This document shows, piece after piece, positions 24,478 to 33,930 of a stretch of 64,000 nucleotides of DNA; within the stretch, counting starts at the first letter, position 1; each line of letters opens with the position of its first letter. A program made the translations under genes and the position numbers. The DNA comes from UBA5078 sp040384465. GTDB taxonomy: Bacteria > Pseudomonadota > Gammaproteobacteria > Pseudomonadales > Pseudohongiellaceae. The notes beneath the pieces were generated by a model, which saw only the letters and a program-made list of their open reading frames with translations, was not told the origin of the DNA and made no database searches. Location: assembly GCA_040384465.1 (NCBI GenBank), contig JAZKJF010000005.1, forward strand, positions 124,001-188,000, read 5' to 3'.

Positions 24478-26181
24478 ATGCTGAGATTGTTTGGCAGTCT
24501 GCACAAAATTATTGTCTCGTTGCATGCTCCGGTCCTGCGGGCGACCCGAGCGCTGATCCTGACCTTCGTCGTCATCAGCAGTGCACCGAGTATTGCTCAA
24601 CCCGTTATCCCTGCGCCTGCCGGTCTTGCTGACGAGGCAGTGACTTACATAAATACTTACTCGAACATCCTGCAGTCTTTTGCAGCGAATGAAGATCGTG
24701 AAACCGCCGATTTGATCGCCGCGCTTGCGCTTCTTGAAGAGCCGCAGGTGCGCACCTTCCTCGATACCTTGCTGGCCGGTGACGTCTACGTGATGCGGGA
24801 GAATCCCCGTGTCGTGATTGCTACACGCGGAGAGGACCTGCTGGCCATCACCGACGCCATTACAGGAGCAGCGCTGGGCGAGGTTGCCACGCGTGCCGTG
24901 CAGCGTGTGAGTCTGAACAACAGTCTGCGCAGAACACTGCGCGTGCTGCTGGCTGATCTCGATCTGGAGAGTCCTGACCCGGCTGCGCGTCTGGACGCAG
25001 TGGCTTATCTGATGTCGCAGGGAGCCGAAGAATCCAAACCCAAGTTGGAAGCGTTGCTGGCCAACGAAGAAGATACCGCCGTGCTGACACAGGTCACAGC
25101 GGCTCTGGCATTGCTGGATCTCACCTCCACTGACTCCGTTGTACGCGGACAAGCTATCGATGCCGTGGATGGCAATCTCAACAATGCCATTCGCAATGCG
25201 CTGGCCGAGATTGCTGAGAACGACCCGGACGAGGCCTTGCGCGTGAAAGCCCGCGAGAGCCTGGAGGGCATTGCCGATAGAATTCGCTGGCTGGGGCATC
25301 TGGAAACTCTATTCTTCGGCATCAGTCTCGGCTCTGTGCTGCTCCTCGCTGCCATTGGCTTGGCGATTACCTTCGGAGTCATGGGCGTGATCAACATGGC
25401 ACATGGCGAGCTGATCATGCTCGGTGCTTACACCACCTTCGTAGTGCAGCAGTTACTCCCCAATCATCTGGAGATATCCATCATCGTCGCCATTCCGGCG
25501 GCCTTCATAGTCTCAGCCCTGTTCGGGATCGCTATCGAGCGCGGTGTGATTCGTTTCCTCTATGGTCGCCCGCTGGAAACGCTGCTGGCGACCTTCGGCA
25601 TCAGTTTGATTTTGCAACAACTTGTGCGCACGGTGTTCTCGCCGCTGAACCGTTCGGTCTCGACGCCGCAGTGGATGAGTGGTCAGTGGCAGATCAATGA
25701 GGTGCTGGCGCTCAATTATAACCGCCTCTACATCATCATCTTCTGCTTGCTGGTGTTCTTCCTGCTGTCGATGCTGTTGAAGAAGACCCGGCTCGGGATC
25801 GAAGTGCGCGCCGTCGCGCAGAATCGCGCCATGGCCCGTGCAATAGGCGTGCGCAGCAATCGCGTCGATGCGCTGACCTTCGGACTCGGTTCCGGCATTG
25901 CAGGCATCGCCGGTGTGGCGCTGAGCCAGCTGACCAACGTCGGGCCCAACATGGGGCAGGACTACATCGTCGACTCGTTCATGGTGGTGGTGTTCGGCGG
26001 CGTCGGCAATCTGTGGGGAGCGTTCTACAGCAGCTTCATTCTCGGCATTGTCAACAAGGTACTGGAGCCCGAGGCCGGAGCAGTGCTGGCGAAGATTCTG
26101 ATCCTGGTCTTCATCATTCTGTTTATTCAGCGGCAGCCGCGTGGTTTGTTCCCGGCGAAGGGTCGGGGAGTGGAAGATTGA
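24478..26181 (+). CDS. urtB: Urea ABC transporter permease UrtB
   Basis: The 567-residue protein has a signal-like N terminus (to about residue 41), a soluble helical-repeat region to about residue 270, and a LivH-type permease domain with about 8 membrane helices (GLAITFGVMGVINMAHGE, later GLGSGIAGIAGVALS). The N-terminal extension is normal for proteobacterial UrtB. It lies 94 nt after urtA; its stop is 2 nt before the urtC ATG. Confidence 0.95.
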   Translation: MLRLFGSLHKIIVSLHAPVLRATRALILTFVVISSAPSIAQPVIPAPAGLADEAVTYINTYSNILQSFAANEDRETADLIAALALLEEPQVRTFLDTLLAGDVYVMRENPRVVIATRGEDLLAITDAITGAALGEVATRAVQRVSLNNSLRRTLRVLLADLDLESPDPAARLDAVAYLMSQGAEESKPKLEALLANEEDTAVLTQVTAALALLDLTSTDSVVRGQAIDAVDGNLNNAIRNALAEIAENDPDEALRVKARESLEGIADRIRWLGHLETLFFGISLGSVLLLAAIGLAITFGVMGVINMAHGELIMLGAYTTFVVQQLLPNHLEISIIVAIPAAFIVSALFGIAIERGVIRFLYGRPLETLLATFGISLILQQLVRTVFSPLNRSVSTPQWMSGQWQINEVLALNYNRLYIIIFCLLVFFLLSMLLKKTRLGIEVRAVAQNRAMARAIGVRSNRVDALTFGLGSGIAGIAGVALSQLTNVGPNMGQDYIVDSFMVVVFGGVGNLWGAFYSSFILGIVNKVLEPEAGAVLAKILILVFIILFIQRQPRGLFPAKGRGVED

Positions 26182-26183
26182 AA

Positions 26184-27314
26184 ATGCCTATCGATACCGC
26201 AAACATCTCCTCTCACTCGATGATCCTCAATGCCCTTGGCAAGGACCGGGGTGGGCAAATATTACTGCTGGCGCTGTTGGGGATATGCATTGTTGTGCCC
26301 GTCTTCAATCTGCTGGTGCCGCAGACATCGAGCCTGCATCTGTCGACCTATGTCGTCACGCTGCTTGGCAAATACCTGTGCTTTGCGCTGCTGGCGCTGG
26401 CGCTGGATCTGGCCTGGGGGTACTGCGGCATTCTCAGCCTGGGCCACGGGGCATTCTTTGCGCTGGGTGGCTACTGCATGGGCATGTACCTCATGCGGCA
26501 GATCGGTACGCGCGGCGTGTACGGTGATCCGGTGCTGCCGGATTTCATGGTGTTCCTCGACTGGGAAGAGCTGCCCTGGTACTGGCTGGGTTTCGACAAC
26601 TTCGGTTTTGCGATGCTGATGGCATTGCTGGTGCCGGGTATCCTCGGTTTCGTGTTTGGCTGGTTAGCGTTCCGCTCGCGCGTGACCGGCGTGTATTTAT
26701 CGATCATTCTGCAAGCACTGACCTATGCACTGATGCTCGCCTTCTTTCGCAACGAGATGGGCTTTGGCGGCAACAATGGCATGACCGATTTCAAAGACAT
26801 TCTCGGCTTCGACCTGCAGGCAGACACGACGCGGATTGCGCTGTTTGTATTGACGGCGGTAATTCTCGCGCTGGTGTATGTGGTCAGCCGCTATGTTGTC
26901 AGCTCCAAATTCGGCAGGGTAGTGGTGTCGATCCGCGATGCAGAGTCACGCATGCGCTTCCTTGGCTACAAGGTGGATCGCTACAAGACGGCGCTATTCG
27001 TTTTCTCGGCGGTGATTGCAGGCATCGCCGGTGCGCTGTATGTGCCCATGGTTGGGATCATCAACCCGGGCGAATTCTCGCCGCTGAACTCCATCGAGAT
27101 TGTCATCTGGGTTGCCATAGGAGGGCGCTCGACGTTGTTCGGCGCTGTGTTGGGCGCGATCCTGGTGAATTATGCCAAGACCCGTTTCACGGCCGTGATG
27201 CCGGAGATGTGGTTGTTTGGCCTCGGCGCTCTGTTCGTGCTGGTGACGGTGTTTCTGCCCAAGGGCGTGGTGGGCTTGTTTGGCGCCAGAAAGAAAAAGG
27301 ATGTTCAGTCATGA
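26184..27314 (+). CDS. urtC: Urea ABC transporter permease UrtC
   Basis: The 376-residue protein is a LivM-type permease with about ten membrane helices and the family blocks WGYCGILSLGHGAFFALGGY, RVTGVYLSIILQALTYA and FGGNNGMTDF. The last is typical of UrtC. The frame is open upstream inside urtB, but the ATG at 26184 gives a normal N terminus; a TTG two codons before is also possible. Its stop overlaps the urtD start (ATGA). Confidence 0.95.
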   Translation: MPIDTANISSHSMILNALGKDRGGQILLLALLGICIVVPVFNLLVPQTSSLHLSTYVVTLLGKYLCFALLALALDLAWGYCGILSLGHGAFFALGGYCMGMYLMRQIGTRGVYGDPVLPDFMVFLDWEELPWYWLGFDNFGFAMLMALLVPGILGFVFGWLAFRSRVTGVYLSIILQALTYALMLAFFRNEMGFGGNNGMTDFKDILGFDLQADTTRIALFVLTAVILALVYVVSRYVVSSKFGRVVVSIRDAESRMRFLGYKVDRYKTALFVFSAVIAGIAGALYVPMVGIINPGEFSPLNSIEIVIWVAIGGRSTLFGAVLGAILVNYAKTRFTAVMPEMWLFGLGALFVLVTVFLPKGVVGLFGARKKKDVQS

Positions 27315-28174
27315 ATCCGGTGACACAGAAAATGCAGCAGATGCTGCAACGAACACGGGACTACTGGCGCACGGATCGCAGCTGGGACATTGCGAATCCG
27401 CATCTGCGTTCGCGCGACGCACTGGATTTCTCTCATGGCATTGCTCTTTATCTGGAAGGCATCACGGTGAGTTTTGACGGCTTTCGCGCGCTCAACGATC
27501 TGACCTTGTATGTGCACACCGGAGAGCTGCGCTGCATCATCGGCGCCAATGGTGCCGGGAAGACCACCATGATGGACGTGATCACCGGCAAGCTGCGCCC
27601 GGACAGTGGGCAAGCCTATTTCGGGCAGAGCATGAATCTGTTGGCAATGAGCGAATCGGAAATTTCCGAGGCCGGCATCGGGCGCAAGTTTCAGAAGCCG
27701 ACGGTGCTCGCGAACTTCAGTGTCTTCGACAATCTCGAACTCTCCTTGCGGATGGACAAGAGTGTGTTCAGTTCGCTGACTGCGCGTCTGACAGGCGAGC
27801 AACGCGATCGCATTGAAGAGGTGCTGGCGATAGTCGGCATGACTGAGGATCGTCACCTGATTGCGGGCAATCTCTCGCACGGCAAGAAGCAATGGTTGGA
27901 GATCGGCATCCTGTTGATTCAAGATCCCTATCTATTGTTGGTCGATGAACCTGTGGCAGGTATGACGGTGCAGGAGACGGAACGTACTGCCGAGTTGCTG
28001 GTGAGTCTGGCAGGTGAACGTTCAGTCGTCGTCGTGGAGCACGACATGGAATTTGTACGCTCGATTGCGCGCACCGTCACCGTGCTGCATCAGGGCAGTG
28101 TGCTGGCCGAAGGCAGCATGGATGAGATTCAAGCCGATGCGCGCGTCAGGGAGGTGTACCTTGGAAAAGCCTGA
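27311..28174 (+). CDS. urtD: Urea ABC transporter ATP-binding protein UrtD
   Basis: The 287-residue ATPase has Walker A GANGAGKTT, a degenerate signature LSHGKKQWLEIG typical of UrtD, Walker B LLLVDEP and the switch histidine in VVVEHDMEF. About 45 N-terminal residues precede the ATPase core, as in other UrtD proteins. The start overlaps urtC by 4 nt. Confidence 0.95.
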   Translation: MNPVTQKMQQMLQRTRDYWRTDRSWDIANPHLRSRDALDFSHGIALYLEGITVSFDGFRALNDLTLYVHTGELRCIIGANGAGKTTMMDVITGKLRPDSGQAYFGQSMNLLAMSESEISEAGIGRKFQKPTVLANFSVFDNLELSLRMDKSVFSSLTARLTGEQRDRIEEVLAIVGMTEDRHLIAGNLSHGKKQWLEIGILLIQDPYLLLVDEPVAGMTVQETERTAELLVSLAGERSVVVVEHDMEFVRSIARTVTVLHQGSVLAEGSMDEIQADARVREVYLGKA

Positions 28175-28178
28175 CAGC

Positions 28179-28880
28179 ATGCCAGCACTGCGAATCAGCG
28201 GGTTGAATCAGTCTTACGGGCAGAGCCACACACTCTGGGATCTGGATTTTACGGCCGCGCAAGGGTCGATCACGTGTGTGATGGGCCGCAATGGCGTCGG
28301 CAAGAGCACTCTCATGAAAACGGTCATGGGTTTGCAGTCTGCGAGCAGTGGTGAGATCAGTTTCTTTGGACAGAATATCGAACGTGTCAACACCGAGGCA
28401 CGCGTGCGTCTGGGGATTGGCTATGTGCCGCAGGGTCGCGAGATATTCTCCAGTCTCAGTGTTGAGGAAAATCTGATTATCGCGCTGGGTGCGCGGCGCG
28501 ACAAAGTGCGCAAGGTGCCCGAGCGCATCTATGAACTGTTTCCTGTGCTCAAGGACATGCGTCGTCGCCGCGGAGGAGATCTCTCTGGAGGACAACAGCA
28601 ACAGCTCGCGATCGGCAGAGCGCTGGTGATAGAGCCAACACTGTTGATTCTGGACGAACCAAACGAAGGTATACAACCCAACGTTGTGCAGCAGATCGGT
28701 GATGTGCTGTTGCGTCTGAATCGCGAAGAGAAGCTCACCATTATTCTGGTGGAGCAGAAACTGCCTTTTGCCCGGCGTCTGGGGCAGCTCTATTTTTTGA
28801 TGGACAAGGGGCGCAGTGTCTCACAAGGGCCGATGGATGCCCTGGATGCCGATCTGGTGAGCCGTTACTTGTCGGTCTGA
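28179..28880 (+). CDS. urtE: Urea ABC transporter ATP-binding protein UrtE
   Basis: The protein of about 233 residues has Walker A GRNGVGKST, signature LSGGQQQQLAIGRAL, Walker B LLILDEP and NEGIQPNVV, a UrtE-type Q/D-loop region. The ATG at 28179 gives the usual N terminus (MPALRISGLNQSYG). A TTG at 28161 has a better ribosome-binding site (GGGAGGT at 28149-28155) and would add six residues while overlapping urtD, so the true start is undecided. It completes the urea transporter. Confidence 0.94.
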   Translation: MPALRISGLNQSYGQSHTLWDLDFTAAQGSITCVMGRNGVGKSTLMKTVMGLQSASSGEISFFGQNIERVNTEARVRLGIGYVPQGREIFSSLSVEENLIIALGARRDKVRKVPERIYELFPVLKDMRRRRGGDLSGGQQQQLAIGRALVIEPTLLILDEPNEGIQPNVVQQIGDVLLRLNREEKLTIILVEQKLPFARRLGQLYFLMDKGRSVSQGPMDALDADLVSRYLSV

Positions 28881-28914
28881 ATAATTAATCTGTACTGAAA
28901 AGGAGGAATACTTC

Positions 28915-29124
28915 ATGAAGAAATTATCCACCAGTCTGCTGTGGATTGCGGCCGGTTTGTCTACCTCCGCAGCGGCTCATGTCGACAGTTTGTCGATGGT
29001 GCCGCACAGTCACTCCACGGTGGCTTACCCGGTCTTGCTGGTGCTGCTGGGTGTCTGGGGTGTTGTGATGTGCGCAGGTGTTGCCCGCTGGGTCGGGCAG
29101 TCGTTTACTCGATATATTCCTTGA
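28915..29124 (+). CDS. Small histidine-containing membrane protein after urtE
   Basis: The 69-residue ORF has a strong ribosome-binding site (AAAAGGAGGA) and a signal peptide (cleavage near TSAAAHV). A short polar stretch with histidines (HVDSLSMVPHSHS) follows, then one membrane helix. It lies 34 nt after urtE on the same strand and its 3' end overlaps the convergent yjgA gene by 20 nt. The layout (secreted histidine segment plus anchor, at the end of a urea operon) suggests metal handling or a transporter partner, but I recognise no family and this is inference. Confidence 0.7.
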   Translation: MKKLSTSLLWIAAGLSTSAAAHVDSLSMVPHSHSTVAYPVLLVLLGVWGVVMCAGVARWVGQSFTRYIP

Positions 29125-29611
29125 TGTAGTTCAGCAACCGACGGCGATGTACGCGAGCCGCCTCGGTGTCATCCTTGCTGTAGTTGCGGACGATCTGACG
29201 GATGGCTTGTCGTTCCGCGAGAGGAAAATCGGCGACGAATGCGTTCACATCATCTTCTGATCCGACCAGCAGCCGATCACCCCATTCCTCGATCAGTTGA
29301 GCACGCCGAACCTGGCCTATATCGGGTGTGCGCATCTTGTCCAGCTGGGCCTGGATTTCTTCGTGGTTGGAATCGCGCATGATTTTGCCAATGAGCTGTA
29401 GCTGGCGCCTTCTGGCGCCGTTGCTGTTGGGCAGGCGATTGAATTCGTTGATCGCGGCGATCAGCGTGTCCGACAGTGGCAGCTTCTCCAGCTGTTTCTT
29501 GTTCAGAGTCGTCAGATCCTGCCCAAGCTCCTGAAGCTGGGTGGCGTCGCGTTTCAGTTGTGACTTGCTGGGCGGTTCCAGGCTCCAGTCGATGGGTTCG
29601 CGTTGTTTCAT
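29105..29611 (-). CDS. yjgA: Ribosome-associated protein YjgA (DarP, DUF615)
   Basis: The 168-residue protein is a DUF615 member that associates with the large ribosomal subunit during assembly. Features include SKSQLKRDATQLQELG near the N terminus, the basic GARRRQLQLIGKIMR segment and a C-terminal RRRLLNYIKEYI. It is followed downstream by the convergent small membrane ORF, with which it overlaps. Confidence 0.93.
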   Translation of the reverse strand: MKQREPIDWSLEPPSKSQLKRDATQLQELGQDLTTLNKKQLEKLPLSDTLIAAINEFNRLPNSNGARRRQLQLIGKIMRDSNHEEIQAQLDKMRTPDIGQVRRAQLIEEWGDRLLVGSEDDVNAFVADFPLAERQAIRQIVRNYSKDDTEAARVHRRRLLNYIKEYIE

Positions 29612-29677
29612 GTCAGGTTTCCTGCCCCGTGTCAGGGCTGATGAATGTCGGGGCGATGCTTGCCGCCGGACGGTGTG

Positions 29678-29944
29678 TCATTCACTCTCGTCGAAACGAT
29701 TGTCAACGAGTGCGGTAATGGCCTTCAGGGCCTCTTTCTCATCTTCGCCATCAATGATGATGTTCAGCACTGTGCCTTTGCTGGCAGCCAGCATCATCAA
29801 TGAGAGAATGCTTTTACCGTCGACCAGTTTGTCTTCGCCGACTTTGATGTTACTGCTGAAAGCAGACGCGACCGAGACCATGCGCGAGGCGGCTCTGGCG
29901 TGCAATCCCGCCTTGTTACAGATAGTGATGGTAGATGTGATCAT
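29678..29944 (-). CDS. ptsO: Phosphocarrier protein NPr of the nitrogen PTS
   Basis: The 88-residue HPr-like protein has the phospho-acceptor H15 in KAGLHARAA and the GKSILSLMMLA regulatory-site region. NPr passes phosphate from EI-Ntr to PtsN. It ends the ptsN-rapZ-ptsO series and starts 6 nt after rapZ. Confidence 0.95.
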   Translation of the reverse strand: MITSTITICNKAGLHARAASRMVSVASAFSSNIKVGEDKLVDGKSILSLMMLAASKGTVLNIIIDGEDEKEALKAITALVDNRFDESE

Positions 29945-29950
29945 GATTCT

Positions 29951-30823
29951 TTACGTGATTTCCCTGCGGCGCAGTTCTCGATGCAGGACCTGCACGTTTC
30001 TGATGGTCTTGGAAAAATGCTGCTTCAGCTGTTCGCTCAGATAAACGGAGCGATGTTGACCGCCTGTGCAACCGATTGCCACGGTCATGTAGCTGCGATT
30101 GTTTTCCGCGAATCTGGGCAGCCATTTGTCCAGATATTCACGCAAATCTTCATACATGGCGCGAAACTCTGGCTGGCTCTGCAGCCACGCGCCGACGTCC
30201 GCATCCAATCCGGTGAGAGGACGCAACTCCTTGTCCCAATAAGGGTTTGGCAGGCAGCGCACGTCATAGACGATGTCTGCATCAATGGGCACACCGTACT
30301 TGTAGCCGAAGGATTCAAACAGCAGCGCCATCCCGGCAGAATCATCACGTTCGACGATGCGTGTTTTGATGTTGTCACGCAACTGATGCAGGGACATGTG
30401 GCTGGTGTCGATGGAGAGGCTTGCCAACAGGGCGATCTGCTCCAGCAATTCCGTTTCCATGTTGATCGCCTGGCGCAGACTGATCTTGTCGGTGGTCAGC
30501 GGATGTTTACGGCGACTTTCGCTGAAGCGCTTGATCAGAGTCGGGCTGCTGGCATCAAGGAAAATAATCTCGGGTTTCAGTGAAGTCTGGTTCAAAGTCT
30601 CCAGAATCTGTGGCACTTGCTTGAGATCAGTCGGGACATTGCGGGCATCGATACTGACAGCCACTCTAGGCAGATCTGTCGCCTGGGCACTGACGCGTTG
30701 CGCCAATGCAGGCAGCAGACTGGCCGGCAGATTGTCGATGCAGTAATAGCCGTGATCTTCCAGCATGTTGAGCGCTGTGCTCTTGCCGGAACCGGAACGG
30801 CCGCTGATGATGAGCAGTTTCAC
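29951..30823 (-). CDS. rapZ: RNase adapter RapZ
   Basis: The 290-residue protein has Walker A GRSGSGKST at 8-16 and the C-terminal conserved blocks YGVPIDADIVYDVRCLPNPYW and IGCTGGQHRSV. In enterics RapZ directs decay of the sRNA GlmZ and so controls glmS; in other gammaproteobacteria only the nucleotide-binding role is certain. It lies between ptsN and ptsO. Confidence 0.96.
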   Translation of the reverse strand: MKLLIISGRSGSGKSTALNMLEDHGYYCIDNLPASLLPALAQRVSAQATDLPRVAVSIDARNVPTDLKQVPQILETLNQTSLKPEIIFLDASSPTLIKRFSESRRKHPLTTDKISLRQAINMETELLEQIALLASLSIDTSHMSLHQLRDNIKTRIVERDDSAGMALLFESFGYKYGVPIDADIVYDVRCLPNPYWDKELRPLTGLDADVGAWLQSQPEFRAMYEDLREYLDKWLPRFAENNRSYMTVAIGCTGGQHRSVYLSEQLKQHFSKTIRNVQVLHRELRRREIT

Positions 30824-30928
30824 AATGTCTGTCGCCTGGGATTTGGAGCAGGAGTGATGCGGCGCCGGGTGTCTGGCGGCATCAGTGTCGGGGTTACAGT
30901 ATCAGGTTTGCCGGGTCGTGAACAGGGA

Positions 30929-31387
30929 TCAGGAATTCACCGCGATGTCATACAACTCTTGCGCGCTCGTGGCCTGACGCAGCTTGTTGCAGAAGGATTC
31001 CTGGTGAAACAGTGCGGCGAGAGCCCCGAGGACTTTGAGGTGTTCGTTGGTTTCTTCGGCAGGCACAATCAGGACGAAGAGCAGGTCAACACGGCGGCCA
31101 TCGACAGCGTCAAAATCAATACCTTCTTCCAGTTTGATGAGTGCTCCGGTGATTCCCTTGCACCCGGCGAGTCGACAATGAGGGATGCCGATGCCATTGC
31201 CAATGCCGGTACTGCCCAGTTGTTCTCTTGCCAGCAGTGCGGTGTAGATGTTGTCGGCATTGAGTGTCGGCGTGTTTTCTGCAACCAGTTCGCTGATGGT
31301 TGTCAGAAAGCGTTTCTTGCTGACACCGGGCAGATTACAGTAACAGCGCTCGGGAGTCAGAATGGTATCAAGTCGCATGTTCAACAT
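30929..31387 (-). CDS. ptsN: PTS IIA-like nitrogen regulatory protein PtsN
   Basis: The 152-residue EIIA-Ntr protein carries the phosphorylation site H70 in GIGIPHCRL and the IVPAEETNEHLKVLGALA block. It links PTS-Ntr phosphorylation to potassium and nitrogen responses. A start at the second Met (MRLDTIL, three residues on) is equally possible. It follows rpoN with only 115 bp between, so hpf, usually found there, is absent. Confidence 0.95.
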   Translation of the reverse strand: MLNMRLDTILTPERCYCNLPGVSKKRFLTTISELVAENTPTLNADNIYTALLAREQLGSTGIGNGIGIPHCRLAGCKGITGALIKLEEGIDFDAVDGRRVDLLFVLIVPAEETNEHLKVLGALAALFHQESFCNKLRQATSAQELYDIAVNS

Positions 31388-31502
31388 ATCTCAATGGGAA
31401 ATTTTGCGCGGGTGATTCTAGCACCGAAGTCGATTGGTCTAAGAGCATTTTTTTAAAGCCTGCGTTGGTCTTTCAGTCGCGACCACTCATGGCCGCGTTT
31501 CT

Positions 31503-33044
31503 TCACACCAGCTTTTTACGTTCATTGGACGGCGGGATTGACAGTGATTCCCGATATTTGGCAATCGTGCGCCTGGCCACATTGATGCCTTGAGCTTCCA
31601 GCAGCTTGGTAATCTTGCTGTCGCTGAGAGGTTTGCGCGCATTCTCCGCCGCGACCAGTTTCTTGATCAGTGCACGGATCGCGGTGGATGAGCATTCTCC
31701 GCCACCGGCAGTGCTGACGTGACTGGAGAAGAAATACTTCAGCTCGAAAATGCCTTTCGGCGTGTGCATATATTTCTGAGTCGTGACACGGGAAATGGTG
31801 GATTCGTGCATGTTGACCGCTTCCGCGATGTCATGCAGGACCAGCGGCTTCATGGCCTCTTCCCCGTATTCGAAGAATCCTTTCTGGTGTTCGACGATGC
31901 GGGTAGCGACTTTCATCAGCGTCTCGTTGCGGCTTTGCAGACTCTTGATGAACCAGCGCGCTTCCTGCAGATTGTCGCGCAGGTAGTTGTTGTCTGTGCT
32001 GCTGTCAGCACGACGAACCAGGGACGCGTAATCGGGATTGATGCGAATCTTCGGGGCGGTGTCGGGGTTCAGTTCGACCAGCCAGCGTCCCGTATCCGAG
32101 TCCTTGGAGACAATCACGTCAGGAACGATATAGGTTGTTGACGGCGGGGCAATGTCTGAACCCGGGCGTGGGTTGAGCCCTTCGATGACGGTAATCGCAT
32201 CTCGCAACTCTGGCTCCTTCAGACGAGTCAGGCGCATCAGGTGTGCGTAGTCCCGGTTGCCCAGCAATTGCAGATGATCTTTTACAATGATCTTGGCGTG
32301 ACGGATGGCAGGGGTGATTTCGTGGTCGGTGAATTGCTGCAGCTGGATCAGCAGGCATTCTGCAAGATCTCTGTAACCCACCCCGACTGGATCAAATTGC
32401 TGAATACGGTGCAGGACCGCAACGACTTCGTCAGTGTCTATATCCAGCGAACGGATAAGGCTGGCATGAATGGAGTCGATGGTGGAGGTCAGCATGCCAT
32501 TGGCGTCAATGGCATCGATAATGGCAAGGCCGATCAGGCGGTCCGGGTCTGACATGGGGGTCAGATTGAGCTGCCACATTAGATGGTCCTGCAGGGTCTC
32601 TGTGGCACTGTTGCGTGATTCGAAGTCCAGCCCGTCGCCTTCGCTCGACCCATTGCTGCTGGATGTGTAGCTGCTTTGGTAGACATCTTCCCAGCTGGTG
32701 TCCACGGACAACTCTTCGGGGATATGTTCTTCCCAGCGGTTCTCGTCCTGATCCTGCTGTTGCTGGTTGTCGCTTCTCTCGTAACTTTCTGTGTTGAGAA
32801 TTCTGTCGGCACTGAATTCGTCACTGGAGGTGTTGCTCTCGCTGTTCTGTTCTGTCCCGGCGTCGGCTTTGGCGTGAAATTCGTCTGTGCCTTCATCCAG
32901 CTCCAGCATGGGGTTGGATTCCAGTGCCTGGTGAATTTCCTGCTGTAGATCAAGGGTGGAGAGCTGAAGTAGGCGAATCGCTTGCTGCAGCTGTGGTGTC
33001 ATGGTCAGCGTCTGACCCAACTTGAGCTGGAGCGACATTTTCAT
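31503..33044 (-). CDS. rpoN: RNA polymerase sigma-54 factor RpoN
   Basis: The 513-residue protein begins with the Q-rich region I (TPQLQQAIRLLQLS) that contacts activators, has an acidic region II (about 50-120), and ends with the RpoN box ARRTIAKYRESL that binds the -24 element. Length is typical. It serves promoters such as the one at 21738. It lies 160 bp after lptB on the same strand. Confidence 0.98.
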   Translation of the reverse strand: MKMSLQLKLGQTLTMTPQLQQAIRLLQLSTLDLQQEIHQALESNPMLELDEGTDEFHAKADAGTEQNSESNTSSDEFSADRILNTESYERSDNQQQQDQDENRWEEHIPEELSVDTSWEDVYQSSYTSSSNGSSEGDGLDFESRNSATETLQDHLMWQLNLTPMSDPDRLIGLAIIDAIDANGMLTSTIDSIHASLIRSLDIDTDEVVAVLHRIQQFDPVGVGYRDLAECLLIQLQQFTDHEITPAIRHAKIIVKDHLQLLGNRDYAHLMRLTRLKEPELRDAITVIEGLNPRPGSDIAPPSTTYIVPDVIVSKDSDTGRWLVELNPDTAPKIRINPDYASLVRRADSSTDNNYLRDNLQEARWFIKSLQSRNETLMKVATRIVEHQKGFFEYGEEAMKPLVLHDIAEAVNMHESTISRVTTQKYMHTPKGIFELKYFFSSHVSTAGGGECSSTAIRALIKKLVAAENARKPLSDSKITKLLEAQGINVARRTIAKYRESLSIPPSNERKKLV

Positions 33045-33204
33045 AATGTTCTGTACTTCTTGATTGTAGTCATGTGGATGGCGGTCATGTTCATTGTGGT
33101 CAGGTCAGTCGGATCAGTGACGCTTCTGGGCGAGTATAGCAAGTATCGTGCCGTGGTCGCATAGGAAATTCAAGCGTTGCGGATAGATGGTCGCTTTGAA
33201 TTCA

Positions 33205-33930
33205 TCAGATACGGAATTGATGCCCGAGATACACGTCCCTTACCTTCTGGTTGGCCAGAATGATTTCCGAAGAACCTTCGGCGATGATCTGGCCCTCGCT
33301 GACGATGTAGGCCTTCTCGCAGATATCGAGGGTCTCACGCACATTGTGATCGGTCAGCAGTACGCCAATTCCTTTGTTTTTCAGATGCGTGATGATGTCT
33401 TTGATATCACTGACGGAGATTGGGTCTACACCAGCGAAAGGTTCGTCAAGCAGAATGAAGCGAGGTTCGGTGGCCAGTGCCCGGGCGATCTCGGTACGAC
33501 GACGTTCCCCCCCTGACAGGCTCATGCCCCGGTTGTTGCGAATGTGGCCGATGTGAAACTCGTCCAGCAGACTTTCGAGTTTTTCCAGTTGCTGGGCTCG
33601 CGTCAATTCTTTGCGGGTTTCCAGAATGGCGAGAATATTCTCCGCCACGGTGAGCGTGCGAAAGATCGAGGAATCCTGTGGCAGGTAGCCCAGCCCCTGC
33701 TGCGCCCGGGAGTGAATGGGCAACGAAGTCAGATTGGTTGAATTCAGTTCGATGCTGCCACCATCGGCCTTCACAAGGCCAACGATCATGTAGAAGCAAG
33801 TGGTTTTGCCTGCGCCATTGGGGCCGAGCAGTCCGACGATCTGTCCACTGTCGATGCTCAGTGACACATCTCTGACGACTTTTCGGCCTTTGTAGGACTT
33901 GGCGAGGTGGGTGGCTTTTAAGGTGTCCAT
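33205..33930 (-). CDS. lptB: LPS transport ATP-binding protein LptB
   Basis: The 241-residue ABC ATPase has Walker A GPNGAGKTT, signature LSGGERRR, Walker B FILLDEP and the LptB-type C terminus VYLGHQFRI. It powers LPS extraction from the inner membrane with LptFG. The frame is open into lptA, but the ATG at 33930, overlapping the lptA stop by one base (TGATG), is the proper start. Confidence 0.97.
   Translation of the reverse strand: MDTLKATHLAKSYKGRKVVRDVSLSIDSGQIVGLLGPNGAGKTTCFYMIVGLVKADGGSIELNSTNLTSLPIHSRAQQGLGYLPQDSSIFRTLTVAENILAILETRKELTRAQQLEKLESLLDEFHIGHIRNNRGMSLSGGERRRTEIARALATEPRFILLDEPFAGVDPISVSDIKDIITHLKNKGIGVLLTDHNVRETLDICEKAYIVSEGQIIAEGSSEIILANQKVRDVYLGHQFRI

Noticed and set aside
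24478..25300. N-terminal soluble region of UrtB as a novel fusion
   Set aside because: Proteobacterial UrtB proteins normally carry this extension.
28161..28178. TTG at 28161 as the definite urtE start
   Set aside because: It has a better ribosome-binding site, but the ATG at 28179 matches the family N terminus; kept as an alternative.
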